Assembly (NCBI RefSeq): GCF_011075055.1
Contig: NC_058155.1
Span: 2,716,001 to 2,780,000, forward strand
DNA: 64,000 bases
From: Mangifera indica
Lineage: Eukaryota; Streptophyta; Magnoliopsida; Sapindales; Anacardiaceae
Direction of reading: 5' to 3'
Shown here: positions 13,301 to 24,434 of the stretch, one piece after another
How positions within the stretch are numbered: the first letter of the stretch is position 1
Layout: every line of letters begins with the position of its first letter
Made by a program: the position numbers and the translations under genes
The notes under the pieces: generated by a model
What the model saw: only the letters and a program-made list of their open reading frames with translations
What the model was told of the DNA's origin: nothing
The model's database searches: none

Positions 13301-13800
13301 ATGATGGAGATTCAACTCCAATTTTAGAGGGAAATAATTTTATTACTAATTTGTCTTGAGAACAGGCGGTGCAGAATTTTTCACTGGACAATAAAATTTT
13401 ACAATTATTTAATGCATGTCCATATGAGTTTTTAATAATCCTATACATCATTGTAGATCCTGGGAGACCTAAACGGTTATACCAAAACATAAATACTTTT
13501 ATATCAGAGAACTTTTGATTCGATACTACGTAGGTTTCAATTGTTTTTATGATTGTATAATACAATCCATGATAAAGTGAACAATTTTTTTAATATAAGC
13601 TTTTTTTCAGAGATATAGATAAATTCTATACCATTTTCACTTATGGTTTCAATGTGATAACCATTATTTCTTATGTCTTTAAGACTATGTAGATTTTTTC
13701 TGTATCTCCTTGAATATAATACATCATTGATGTTTAATTTTATCCCATTTTTCAACAAAATTGTGGCTCTTTTGAAGACTTTAATCAAATTTATTGATTT
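10400..13800 (-). pseudogene. copia pol remnants (integrase, reverse transcriptase, RNase H)
   Basis: Minus-strand translations in changing frames give recognisable copia blocks in the right order. The GAG-pre-integrase plus zinc-binding region is at 13788-13284 (NDVLYSRRYRKNLHSL, then WYNRLGLPGS and FCTACSQDKL). The post-integrase segment MGIYIGYNSPSIIKYV is at 12726-12499. A reverse transcriptase core with the YIDDMN motif lies around 11390-11340. RNase H-like sequence lies around 10840-10450. Internal stops are numerous, so no functional polyprotein can be made. Confidence 0.8.
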
Positions 13801-14859
13801 TGATATAATGTTTAGTTAAAAAAAAATTTTCCTTAAAAATTGTGTATGTTGTTACACTATCTATCAAACATGTCTTCATCAGCTTTTAAGGTCAACGCTT
13901 CAATTTTAGAGTTCATATCTTTTCATTTAAAAATTACATTAGTTATGACGTATATAAAATATTGAAAGGAAGAAAAATATGATAATAAAACACAAAATAA
14001 TATTCATGATTCTAAAATAATTATACATATTGGATTTTAATTATAAAAATCTTGGACATTCACGCCACTATTCAAGTGACCTATATTTTTATTCATGATA
14101 GAAGTTTTGATACATCAAAATTCATTAGATCGACAAGATCTAAATTATCAAAAATTTAATTCTTATAGATGCTTAATATAAATCTACTCAATGTTTGTGT
14201 ACTACAAGTATACAACTAATTACACTTATGACCATGTTTATTGTTTTGTGGTTTATTTTGCATTATTATTTATTTCGTTTTATTCTTAGTCCACTTCTAG
14301 TGTTATGATTAAGATTTTTTATTATAACCATCTTCGGATAAAAAATTATTTCATCTATGATCTTACTCACGCCCATGATAACTACTTCTGGTGGTTACGT
14401 TCACTTCAAGGAATAATACAATACTTGTGGAGCAAGTTTGATGGTTTTTAATTACGATAAAATATTAATTCAAAATTTTGTTTTGATATTGCTACTATAG
14501 AAGCATATTATAAAAAACAAAAGGTAGAGAATATTTTCTCTTCCACATTGTTTTAATTAGGAAAAATCTTGAACATTGCAGAGTTGTACTAAATTATGAA
14601 ACCATTGAGATTATTATTGAATTTGATGTTCAAATTTCTCTTTTAAATTTCTCCACGAATCTAGTGGATTTATCATGATACCCACATATTCGACTTGCAA
14701 TCCTTTAAAGATGTGACGTCAGAAAAATAACAACCTTGTATTTGTCCTTCTAGGATATTTTATTTAATCAATTTTTCAATACTCATATATACAAGGTGGA
14801 GAATCGTGTAAAAAGTTTATTTAATATTGTCTATCTAATTTTAATAACTTAATTTTAAT

Positions 14860-15570
14860 AACTTCAAGTTCAAATATTATCATATTTACAAAACTTCTAG
14901 TTTTATAGACAATATACATGAGTCAATCTTTAAAACTTCAGATTCAAATATTATCTTATATTTACAAAACAACTAATTTTGTAGGAAAAATATTAAGATT
15001 AATTTGTAGAAACTTTAAGTTCATATATTATCTCATATTTATAAAACTTCTGGTTTTGTAATTGGTATTCAAATTATTATAATATGTATTCTGATTTTAT
15101 TTTGGACTTTAAGTCTATATTTTTCACCATTTATACAAACTTCAAATTGTAAATGCGATATAGTTAGTATAAAATATAGACTTTGATGAAACTTAGAACT
15201 TCGGGCCTCTATATATATATATTCTTACGATTTCACAAACTTTAGATTGTAAATCGGATATAATTATTATAATAAAAATAAATATTCAAATAATATTCAG
15301 GATTTCTGACCCATATTTATGTTTTTGTAAACTTCAAATTACAAATGTGATTCATGACTTCAAGTCCAAATTCATGATTTTGTAAAATTTTGGTTACAAA
15401 TGATATTCAAGATTTCAGATTTAGATTCATGATATTCAGGACTTCAGATTCATATTCATAATTTTGTAAATTTCATGTTACAAATAATATTCAGGACTTC
15501 GGGTTCAAATTTATTATATTTCAAACTTCAGGTCTAGATTCATAATTTTACAAACTTCAGGGTTACAAAA
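14860..15570. repeat. Degenerate short-repeat array in the copia leader region
   Basis: Imperfect copies of a motif of roughly 50-65 bp recur here. Variants of ATATTCAGGACTTCAGG, TTTTGTAAACTTCA and GTTACAAATAATATT are repeated many times in the same orientation. It lies between the pol remnants and the 5' LTR, where a gag or leader would be expected, and has no open frame of note. Confidence 0.6.
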
Positions 15571-15751
15571 TAATATAAATATAAATGAAAACTTAAATAG
15601 AAGATAACAATAATTAAAACATCAATAGTTTGTATTTTACAAATGAAACAATGCCATTACTGGGATATTCGTATTTCTAATATATAAATAAAATAATAAT
15701 ATAATTAAAAGATAATTAAAATATACCTGAGTCGATAATACTAATAACGTA

Positions 15752-16015
15752 TTATAAATATAACAAAATAAATATATGAGGAAGAAGATTGGAGAGACAG
15801 ATTTAAAATGGAAAAAGAAATAAGAGCAAATGCTAATTGAGAGAACTGATTTCCGGATGAACCAAATACAAAGAGAAAGCGGGCTATTTATAAGCTAAGC
15901 CACTGCGATAGGAACCCAAATTGTTGACTCTCTCTTTGTTGCATTCATTGTTTTCATACTCAGAAGTCATACACGGAGGCTTGTCCATGCCAAGTGTTCT
16001 CACCTAGTGTATAAC
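15752..16015 (-). repeat. copia 5' LTR
   Basis: This is the right-hand repeat of the copia element, matching 9831-10106. In element orientation it begins at GTTATACACTAG and ends near TTATATTTATAA. The following inner sequence is a decayed primer-binding region. Confidence 0.8.
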
Positions 16016-16185
16016 GGTCTACTATTTTTGTCTTTCACTTCAATTTATTAATATCTTGCATTATTTTCCTTCTAAGAGAAATTTGTTTTATGAATCATTT
16101 GTAATCTTTCAAAGAATTAAAATAAGTTATTCCCTTTCTAAAAATATTATTTGTACCTAATTTTAAGTACTCAATTAAATACAGA

Positions 16186-19035
16186 ATATAATTATGTACA
16201 TATAATTTTAATTACTTAATTAAGTATCTAATAATATATTATTATATGATTGAATTATTTTAAATTAAAAATAATATAATACTTAATTATATGATAATAC
16301 GTTATCTAATTACTTTATTAGATACTCCTTATAAAATTAAAGGGTAATACAATATTGTAATTTATAGGGACAAGGGTGTTAGATGGCTGAATTTCAATCC
16401 TTAGGATTTCTTTTTTTCATTTTTCAAGGGGATTAATGATATTTTGAAAGGCCTCTTTGAAAATTTTACAGAGTATTTAATAATTTCCAGAGTCATTGTG
16501 ACGTTTAAGATTTAGTGGGTTAAATGGTGATGAGAATGTTGTGACTCAATAAATCATTGTATTCTTATTTTGATGATAATAAATTAATATATTTTTAAAT
16601 ATATCAACTAGTATATTTATTTAAGTGAGAGTTTAGATTACAATAAAATACTTAATATTCTTAAAGGAAGATCAACTAAGAAATTTTTTAAGATTCGAAA
16701 AAAAATCAAGTCAAAGTGGAATTTCTTGAATTATTGAACATTAGTTTTGATTAGAAAAATTATTCATGTGAAAAGTTTTATTTTTTATAAATTATTTTTC
16801 TAAATTTTCAAATTTTGCAATTAAAATATGATTCTTCAAACTTAATGGATTAAACCAAACTTTATCAAATTTCAATATATTACCATTTAACCTATTTAAA
16901 ATTATAATAATCAATTAAAATGTTATATCTCAAAGTCGAGTCTAACTAAGTTTTCTAAAATAGGTTGAATGATTATTTTTCAAAGTTTTAGAAGGATACT
17001 GCTTTTCAAAAGTTCATAAAGCAATTTACAATTAATTTGGTTGATCAAATTAGCCTATTTGACTTGCCAAATTCTAGCCATCGAATCAACCAAAAGCCAC
17101 TTTGTCAGCCTTCGAAAATTTAATCAACCAAATTTAATTCTGGTCAACTGAATTCAACAATTAAATTTTAAATAGTTAGCACCATGTAAACACCACATAA
17201 AAATCACTGTCACATTTGATTAACCAAAATAAATTCGATCCATTAAATTTAATCAAATTAAATTCAATCGATTAAATTTTACGTTTTCATAAATTTTACA
17301 ACATTATATTTGTGTATAATAGCTATATTTTTTTAATTTCTCTATATAAACTCAATTAAATCAATTTGAAAATAACTTTTGTTAGCTAAAATTTCATATT
17401 AAAGAGAGCTAAACATTTTTGCATTATTCATTAGCAATTTTTCTTTCTAATTAAAACTTTTGTCATACACACCCTTTGTAATTACGTAGATTGAGTCGTA
17501 TTATACTATATAGTTTCATATACACTCTTTCATATTAGAGATTTTTAGTGAAATAAATTAAGCTCTAATGTTTATAAAAGTTAATAACATCTTGGAATTT
17601 CTTTGTATTGTGAAAGAAAACTTAATTGGAGTTTTGTCAATAACAAATTAATTAAACACTTTAATGGAAATAGCTTGGAAACGTATATGTAGGTTAAGTT
17701 GCATCGAATTATTATATATCGCGAATTTGCTTTTCTAATCTCTTGACCTTTTATTTTATGTTATATGCTATATTGTTTGCGTTAATTATTTGTTAAAACT
17801 TTTTCCATTTTCATAAATTGGATTAGAAATAATCAAACTTTATTAAGTAGCATAACTTGTATTAACCCAATAAAAATCCTCTAGTAACACAATGCATCAA
17901 TTTGAATAACTTTGAGCATTAGTCGGACATCATGACTTTGATCCACCAACCTCATGCTCATCTCATATTGAATCTATTCCTAAGTTTAAATACTACCAAT
18001 ATTATACACACTCTATTTTAGGTACCCAATTTAATACTAAAATGATATTTCATTATATGATTAGATGTCATTTCTTTTTTAATTTAAAATTAACTAATCA
18101 CATGATAATATATCATTATTACAATCAATCGAATATTCAAAATTAGATATATATAGTTTTATTGGTTCAAATATATGTTTCAATAAGGATCGCACAGGAG
18201 TATATTTGTTTTATATAAATTTATGATAAATGGTAACTATGGATCATTCAACACAAGACGTGGAACACTTCAATATTTATTATTTGAAGGCATGAAGATG
18301 CCCATTCAAATTCAAAGGCATGAAGATGCCCATTCAAATTCGAAGGCATGAAAATGCTTCTCAATGCTTCTCATTGTCATTGTCAAAACGATTATTTATA
18401 AGGAGTTACGTATTAAAATATAACCTATGCCAAGTGCCATGAATAATTCAAAAGCTACCCAATTCTTAATCATATTTAACATAAATGACTATGACACTAG
18501 CATGGAATCTTTATTCTTTTAATTGATGAAATACAACCAAACTAACTTGAGAGATGATTCACAGATAATTATTTTTAATGCCAACTTGCTAATTTTTAAA
18601 ATATATGAAAATAATTATTAAATGCCTAAAATTGGGTACTGGGAAAGGCTTGACCCATTGAAGTAGATAATATCAAGTGAGTACAGAAAGAGATTCATAC
18701 AAAATTTTGGACCAATTTAACATAAGCCCACTTATATGAAACCCATCTATCCCAAGATTACTTGGGCTTTTGCGTTGGTATTAGCTATTTGAATCCATCA
18801 ATATTTCATGCACTAATAAATATTAATGTATCATCATGATTTTATAAGGTGTATTTAGTAAAATTCTCCTTTTTGCATGAAAAAAGTCTACTATTTTTTT
18901 CTTTCACTTCAATTTATTAATATCTAGCATTATTTTCCTTCTAAGAGAAATTTGTTGTTATGAATCATTTGTAATCTTTCAAAGAATTACAAAATATTAT
19001 TTATATTCTGTTTTAAATACTCAATTAAATATATA
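16186..19035. repeat. Tandem duplication unit B (uninterrupted copy)
   Basis: This is a direct copy of unit A without the copia insertion. Relative to A it has extra sequence at about 16411-16560 and 17375-17450, and a small internal tandem repeat at 18291-18346. The junction A/B falls in TAAGTACTCAATTAAATA-type sequence that recurs at the end of unit B (about 19013), as expected for unequal exchange. Confidence 0.8.
18291..18346. repeat. 28-bp tandem repeat, two copies
   Basis: The unit GGCATGAAGATGCCCATTCA plus eight further bases occurs twice in a row, followed by a third partial, diverged copy (GGCATGAAAATGCTTCT). Unit A has a single copy at about 9272-9320, so the expansion happened after the duplication. 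Confidence 0.7.
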
Positions 19036-19155
19036 AATGATATATCTTAATGTGATAGAATATTATTTTATCTTCAATTTAAAATTACTTGATCATATAA
19101 TAATACATTATTTACATACTTAATATTTAAAACTTGATATACATAATTTTATTGT
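19020..19155. repeat. AT-rich palindromic MITE-like repeat
   Basis: It has the family layout seen at 23375-23535: a TACTCAATTAAATATATAAATG-type left part (shown here only in general form), an AT-rich centre with inverted CATATAATAATACAT/ATGATATAT words, and the ending ATACATAATTTTATTG. It is also close to the end of duplication unit B. Confidence 0.45.
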
Positions 19156-20855
19156 TTATTTTCATAGATAATAGACATATTTAATACAACTATTTGTTTA
19201 AAATTGAAGAACATAAGGGTACAAATAAATTTATTGAATATGAATTTTTTATTGGGATTATTCAATGTTTTCAATATTGAATAATATAAGATAAATTTAG
19301 AATATAAAATTACGATTGATTTAAATAAAAAATAAGATGACCCTTTTAATTTCATTAAAAAAAAAAAAATAGAACTTGATCAAATTGATGGAGGCTAAAA
19401 ATCATTTCCCTTATATTAATATTTAATTTCGTTAGATTGATTGGACAACAAGTTTGGTGGTATTTATTATTAGGTTTAAAATTAATTTCTAAAATAAAAA
19501 TAAGAGATTTCATTTCTTATTTAAAAATTTAAAAATGAGTTCATTTACATTTTTAAAAGTAATATTTGAAATTAAAAACAATAATGACATTGTAATTCCT
19601 TAATTTTCAGTTTTAGAAAATAGAAATAATTGTGATCAAAGAATCTAATATCAATTTTACATTTAACAATAAGTAAATTTAAGAGATAAAATAAAGAGCA
19701 ATAGCATGCTAAATTGTTTAATCTATGTTGGAATTAATGGTTTTTTTTTTTTTTTTGGGCATATCCCCGTACCAAAATCAAAGAGTAATATTTTATGTAT
19801 AAATTTTTATACATAATTTAAATATATAAATGATACATCATCATATAATTAAATATTATTTTATCTTTAATTTAAAATTATATAATCATATTATAATATA
19901 TTATTTATATACTTAAATTATATAAAAAAAATACACGTATAATTTTATTGTCAAATCGAATACACCTGGATAATGTAAAGTTGACTAAGTGTAGAATAGA
20001 ATTCATCAACTCAATATAATCTAAATAATTATCATTTCGATAATCTTGGGTGGATTTAGTCAAAAAAAAAAGGGGGAATATTAAGGATCAGGCCGACAAA
20101 ATAAAAATCCAAAAACCCACAATCATGCCAATTAATCAAGTCAATTAATTGTTAATTTCCTATTTAGCTAAAATATTAATCAGAATGTGTCATATCAGGG
20201 CCCCTTTGAATTTGTCAAATTTAATTGGAAAGTATCACTCAGGCCCCTTTAAATTTTGCTTCGTACAATCTACTCCCAAAGGGAAAGTTACTTATTTGAA
20301 AAATCTAATTTCACCAAGTCGGTTGAAAGATAAAATAAGAAATTTGAATTTCGTAATTTCAAAAATTGAAAATTGGTTTTCCATTTTTTTTCTTGAAATA
20401 ATATCTAAATAAATGAATAAATAAACACAGGATACTAATAACAATAGAGGTGTCAAATGATAGTCACTCAAACTTCCTGGATCTCAATGATATTTGGTGC
20501 AATACCTTTTTTTATAAACAAAAAAGTCTTCTGCACAGTTGAATGCTGCAAAATAAATAGGCTGAATTGCCCATTTGACACGTTATGTTTCCTTTCGTAT
20601 CACAAAAACCTTGTTCTTCTCTCTCAAAACAACACCTTTAGAAAACTCTTCTATCAAAACTTTAATTTAGTTTCATTATTATTATTTTTTTTTTCTTTTT
20701 TGTTGCATGAATCACACCGTTTTATATATTCACGCAGAAAAGTAGAGCAAAATCATATTGTCAAAAATATGGTAGATTTTCAAGAATTTCCATGGGGTTT
20801 CTCCATTGTTTCTCTTGTTATTTACATCCTTGGCGCCCTCAGAAAGGCCATAGCC
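19036..20855. other. AT-rich intergenic region upstream of the PP2C gene
   Basis: No gene was seen. The stretch holds a poly-T tract at 19740-19756, a MITE-like repeat at 19795-19955 and, closer to the PP2C gene, CAGGCCCCTTTAAATTT/CAGGGCCCCTTTGAATTT near-repeats at 20195-20260. In the PP2C frame an ATG at 20769 would extend that protein upstream; this is discussed there. Confidence 0.5.
19795..19955. repeat. AT-rich palindromic MITE-like repeat
   Basis: Centre-symmetric AT-rich repeat (GATACATCATCATATAATTA ... ATAATCATATTATAATATAT) ending in ACGTATAATTTTATTG. It resembles 23375-23535 and 55715-55890. Confidence 0.5.
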
Positions 20856-23245
20856 ATGGCCTCCCTATGCCTCAACTCTCCTCTTTCTTCTCCTTCTCCT
20901 CATCCTCTTTCATGGGTCGGCCAACTTTTTCTCCAACAAGGAGCTGCTGGCTCTTTTGTTTCTGATAATTCAGAGAGCCGGCAAGAGAATCATAACATTA
21001 AACATTCTCTAGAATCTACACAAACTTTGCATGATGATAAAAGTTCTCAAGAAAATCCCTGTGTTTTAGATGGGAAAGTTATGCAAGAAAATGTTGTTAT
21101 GAGCGAGGGGCCAGTTTCTGCTCCTGCAGACAGTGGAAAGGGGGGTATAAGGTTGAGGAAGAGGCCGGCAAGGCTTGTTGTGCCTGACAATTATTCGAAC
21201 ATAGGATTGAAGAATGAAATGGAGAGGAACAATAATAAGTTAGAGAGAACGGAGTTTGAGCTTGAAGGAAGAGATTTTAGTTTGGTTAGTAAGAAAGGAA
21301 GAAGAGAGGCTATGGAAGACGCATATGGAGTCATGGTTGATATTCTTGGAGACCCTAAACAGGTGATTTAACTTACAATAATCTCTATATATCTTTCTGC
21401 ATCAAGCTTCATTAAAAATCTAGAATACAATGGGGGAATTGCCATGAATGTAGTTATATTCATATTCTTTCTAAGATTTTGGTGCTAAAAATTTCCCTTA
21501 ACCAAAGCATTAGGAATCTAACATAACGATTAAGTTATAATAGTTTGGATTCTTGTCTTTGCATAGCTTTAGTACTCAGGCTTCTTCTCTCTTGCATTTA
21601 CAATTTTGTTTTTCATTTGGAATAACACTGTTTACACATATGGTTTCACCAGGCATTTTTTGCTGTAATTGATGGGCATGGCGGCCGTGCAGCGGCAGAT
21701 TATGTGGCTGAAAATTTAGGAAGAAATATAGTGAAAAAGCTGAGAAATGATGGGGAAACAAATGCAAAATTGGAAGATGCAATTCGGGAAGGCTACCAGA
21801 TTACAGACACAGAGTTCCTTAGTAAGGTAAACTTTGAAAAGTTCAACTCTGTTTTGGAACGGCCTACAAAAATTGACTTGGTCCACAACAATATTAATTT
21901 GTAGGATTACTTAATTACACCCTTTTGAACACGTATTCGCATTGTTATTTTTATTAAGTACTACTGAAGACTCATCAATTTTGATTCATACTTGTGTAAA
22001 TTTTTCATTATTGGGAAGTTTAATATCATATAAACATTTTACAAAAAGATTCTTTTGCCATGTGCATTGTCTTATTGATTCAGTATTACTGTTTGTAAAA
22101 TATTTCGAATTGACCACACAACTTTTGGAAATTGTCAGACACCCCTTGAAAGTTTAAATCATAAAAATCTTTATATATCTTTTATTGCAATCAATTAAAT
22201 CCCAAAATTTCATAAAATATAAAACATAGGGGAGACGAATAAACGGTTGATTATCAAAATAATATTATGTTGTGCATTTATATGGCATGTTAATTCATTT
22301 ACAGGGAATTAAAAGTGGAGCCTGTACAGCTAGTGTTCTATTGAAGAATGGTGAGTTACATGTAGCAAATGTTGGTGATTGTAGAGTAGTTTTGAGTAGG
22401 AAAGGAATAGCTAATTCTCTGACAATGGATCATCGTCCAAGCCGGGAAGATGAGCGACTTCGAATCGAGAATGCAGTTAGTATTTTCAATCTGCAAATTT
22501 CTTTTCATAGAATTGGATTGTCTTTGTATCAGTAACTAAGGTGTGTGTATACTTAATTTATGAATGAGTGTTGAAATATGTTGCAGGGTGGTTTTGTGCA
22601 TAATTGTAACGGTGTTTGGAGAGTTCAAGGTTCACTTGCAGTTTCTAGAGCTATTGGAGATTCGCATTTGAAAGAATGGGTCATTTCTGAACCAGAAATT
22701 AGAAGTCTTCCACTGACTCCAGATTGTGAGTTCTTGATTATGGCTTCTGATGGATTGTGGGATAAGGTATGTTAAATTGCTTATATGTAATTATATTTAC
22801 AAAACTTGCATGCTGAATTAAAAAGTAAAGCAACAAGAAGACTTATATAAAAAAACCAAAATTCCCTTGAGATTTGGCCAAAAATTAATCAGACATTTTA
22901 CTAGTAAAAAAGATGTCTGCCTGAACAAAAGTGAATGAAGTTTAGCTAAAGTTAAAGTGCTAGAAAATAAAAGATTAATTTGAAAACAAAAATGTATGGA
23001 CTGTTCTTGCTGGAAGATTTCTGGTTTTCTAAGTTTATATATAATATATATAAGAGTACAAGTTGATAAATTTTGTGTCAATTAATAAGGTAAATGAGCA
23101 AGAGGCAGTAGACGTGGTTTCAAGAGACAACAACTCATTAGAGTCCTGCAAAAAGCTTATCGAGATATCTTCTAGCAGAGGCAACATGGATGATATTACA
23201 GTTATGGTAATCAAGCTTCAAAAATTTGTGACAAACTGTCCTTAA
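20856..23245 (+). CDS. Protein phosphatase 2C, clade-B (AP2C/PP2C5-like), five exons
   Basis: This gene encodes a Mg/Mn-dependent Ser/Thr phosphatase. Exons are 20856-21362, 21653-21826, 22305-22475, 22587-22766 and 23090-23245, all phase 0, GT-AG, giving 395 residues. Metal-site motifs are present: MED (153-155), DGHGG (176-180), GDCR (251-254), SDGLWD (338-343) and GNMDD (375-379). The Ser/Pro-rich N-terminus holds RKRPARLVV (101-109), close to the MAPK-docking (KIM) consensus of AP2C phosphatases, which switch off stress-activated MAP kinases. I chose the ATG in GCCATGGCC. An in-frame ATG at 20769 would add 29 residues including a hydrophobic run (SIVSLVIYILGAL); it cannot be excluded. Family assignment is firm. 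Docking to MAPKs is inferred from the motif. Confidence 0.92.
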
Positions 23246-24434
23246 TGGGAGGAGATTCATTGAGAATTTTGAGCAAAGGAAGGAAGATTAAGGGTGAAGA
23301 AATTAGCGTCAAAGAATTGAGACAATTTGTTCAATAAATTAGGAGGTTAATCTATTAAAATAAGCGATATTATATATATCTATTTTAAATACACAATTGA
23401 GTACACATTTATGTATATCATCATATGATTAGATATTACTTTATTCTTAATTCAAAATCATCCAATCATATGATGTACATATTAAGTGTGTACCTATTTA
23501 TATACTCAAAGTGGATATACATAATTTTATTGTATTAGAATTCATAAGTTTTTCAGGTTTCCAATGGGGTAATTTTTGTTTTATGTGGAGGTGTAAATGG
23601 AAATCAATTCTTGCACAATTTTTTTTTTTTCAAATCATGCAAAATTTATTGCCATATCTTACCAGTTAACCAGTGCTTCAAAATGCAGCTATCATGTTTG
23701 AACAAATTTTCAATGCCTAATAAAATATGAAAACTAGCCACAATCACAAAATTATCTAATTGACATTTGTACTAGCATTGAATTTTTATTAGTGAGAGTT
23801 CTACTTGACAGAGTTTTATTTGTACCAACTCATCCAGCATCGATTTGTAGTCGATAAGAGTTCTACTCTAATTACTTTCTTGTCAGCAGAGCGTTATAAC
23901 ATGTTCAGCTAAGTGCTAATCACTGACGCTCGGACAATCTTAATTCCTGATCATCGTTCTGGGGGTATTGCCAGTATCTGAAGTATGAATTGTGCATAAA
24001 ACCTAGAAATGGAGGAGCTAATAACCCTAATAATGGATGCTCTTAGACTTAAGACTTCTGTAATGGACCTTGTTTTCTAATATTCTGAATTCTAAAAAAC
24101 ATATAAAAGAAAAAGACGAATATCCTCCACAGCTCCAAAGTCAAATCTTGCTGTAACACTGAAATTCCTAACACGGTTGAGAATGATTTTATTTTGATAT
24201 CAATAAAAAGCATATATAATAGGAGCATTTAGAAAACTTTTACCTATGTCTCACATAAAAATTCTAAATTCTAAATCTAAAGCCTCTTTTCTTTTGTCTA
24301 CAGACTTTCTAAAGGAAGTATTCAATCAAATAACCTGCAATCATATATCACTATAATCCTCACAGCACATACCAGGCAAAACTAGCAACACCAGCTGCTA
24401 AAAGAATCATTAGAGATAATAAATGTTCTAAGCA
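23246..24434. other. Region between PP2C and PTD 3' ends, no gene seen
   Basis: The two genes are convergent, so this region holds both 3' UTRs. It contains one MITE-like repeat (23375-23535) and otherwise AT-rich unique sequence. No coding signal was found on either strand. Confidence 0.55.
23375..23535. repeat. AT-rich palindromic MITE-like repeat
   Basis: This is a clear copy of the family. TATATCATCATATGATTAGA and CCAATCATATGATGTACATA form the two arms around an AT-rich centre, and it ends with GGATATACATAATTTTATTG. It lies just past the PP2C stop codon, in the 3' UTR or flank. Confidence 0.6.

Larger units (their letters stand above)
9831..16015 (-). mobile_element. Degenerate Ty1/copia retrotransposon
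   Basis: Two direct repeats bound the element: 9831-10106 and 15752-16015. Both start near TTATAAATATAACAAAATAA and end at CTAGTGTATAAC. The pol remnants read on the minus strand, so the 5' LTR is the right-hand one. The uninterrupted insertion site is visible in unit B near 18888 (AAAAAAGTCTACTATT). The LTRs differ at many positions and by an indel, and pol has many stops and frameshifts, so this is an old, dead copy. Confidence 0.85.
7370..16185. repeat. Tandem duplication unit A (split by a copia insertion)
   Basis: Without the copia element (9831-16015), this unit is about 2.6 kb: 7370-9830 plus 16016-16185. It aligns almost throughout with unit B (16186-19035). Shared landmarks include AAATTGGATTAGAAATAATC (8795 and 17815), TACTGGGAAAGGCTTGACCC (9580 and 18636) and TTCACTTCAATTTATTAATA (16038 and 18905). 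No gene is visible inside. The start at about 7370 is approximate because similarity fades into AT-rich sequence. Confidence 0.8.

Noticed and set aside
7370..19035. Units A and B as LTRs of one giant element
   Set aside because: The units are directly adjacent (B starts where A ends), lack TG...CA ends and target duplications, and the copia element sits inside A with its own LTRs. Tandem duplication fits better.
20457..20768. Upstream part of the long PP2C frame (from 20457)
   Set aside because: No resemblance to PP2C N-termini, AT-rich, and interspersed with UTR-like sequence. It is only an open extension.
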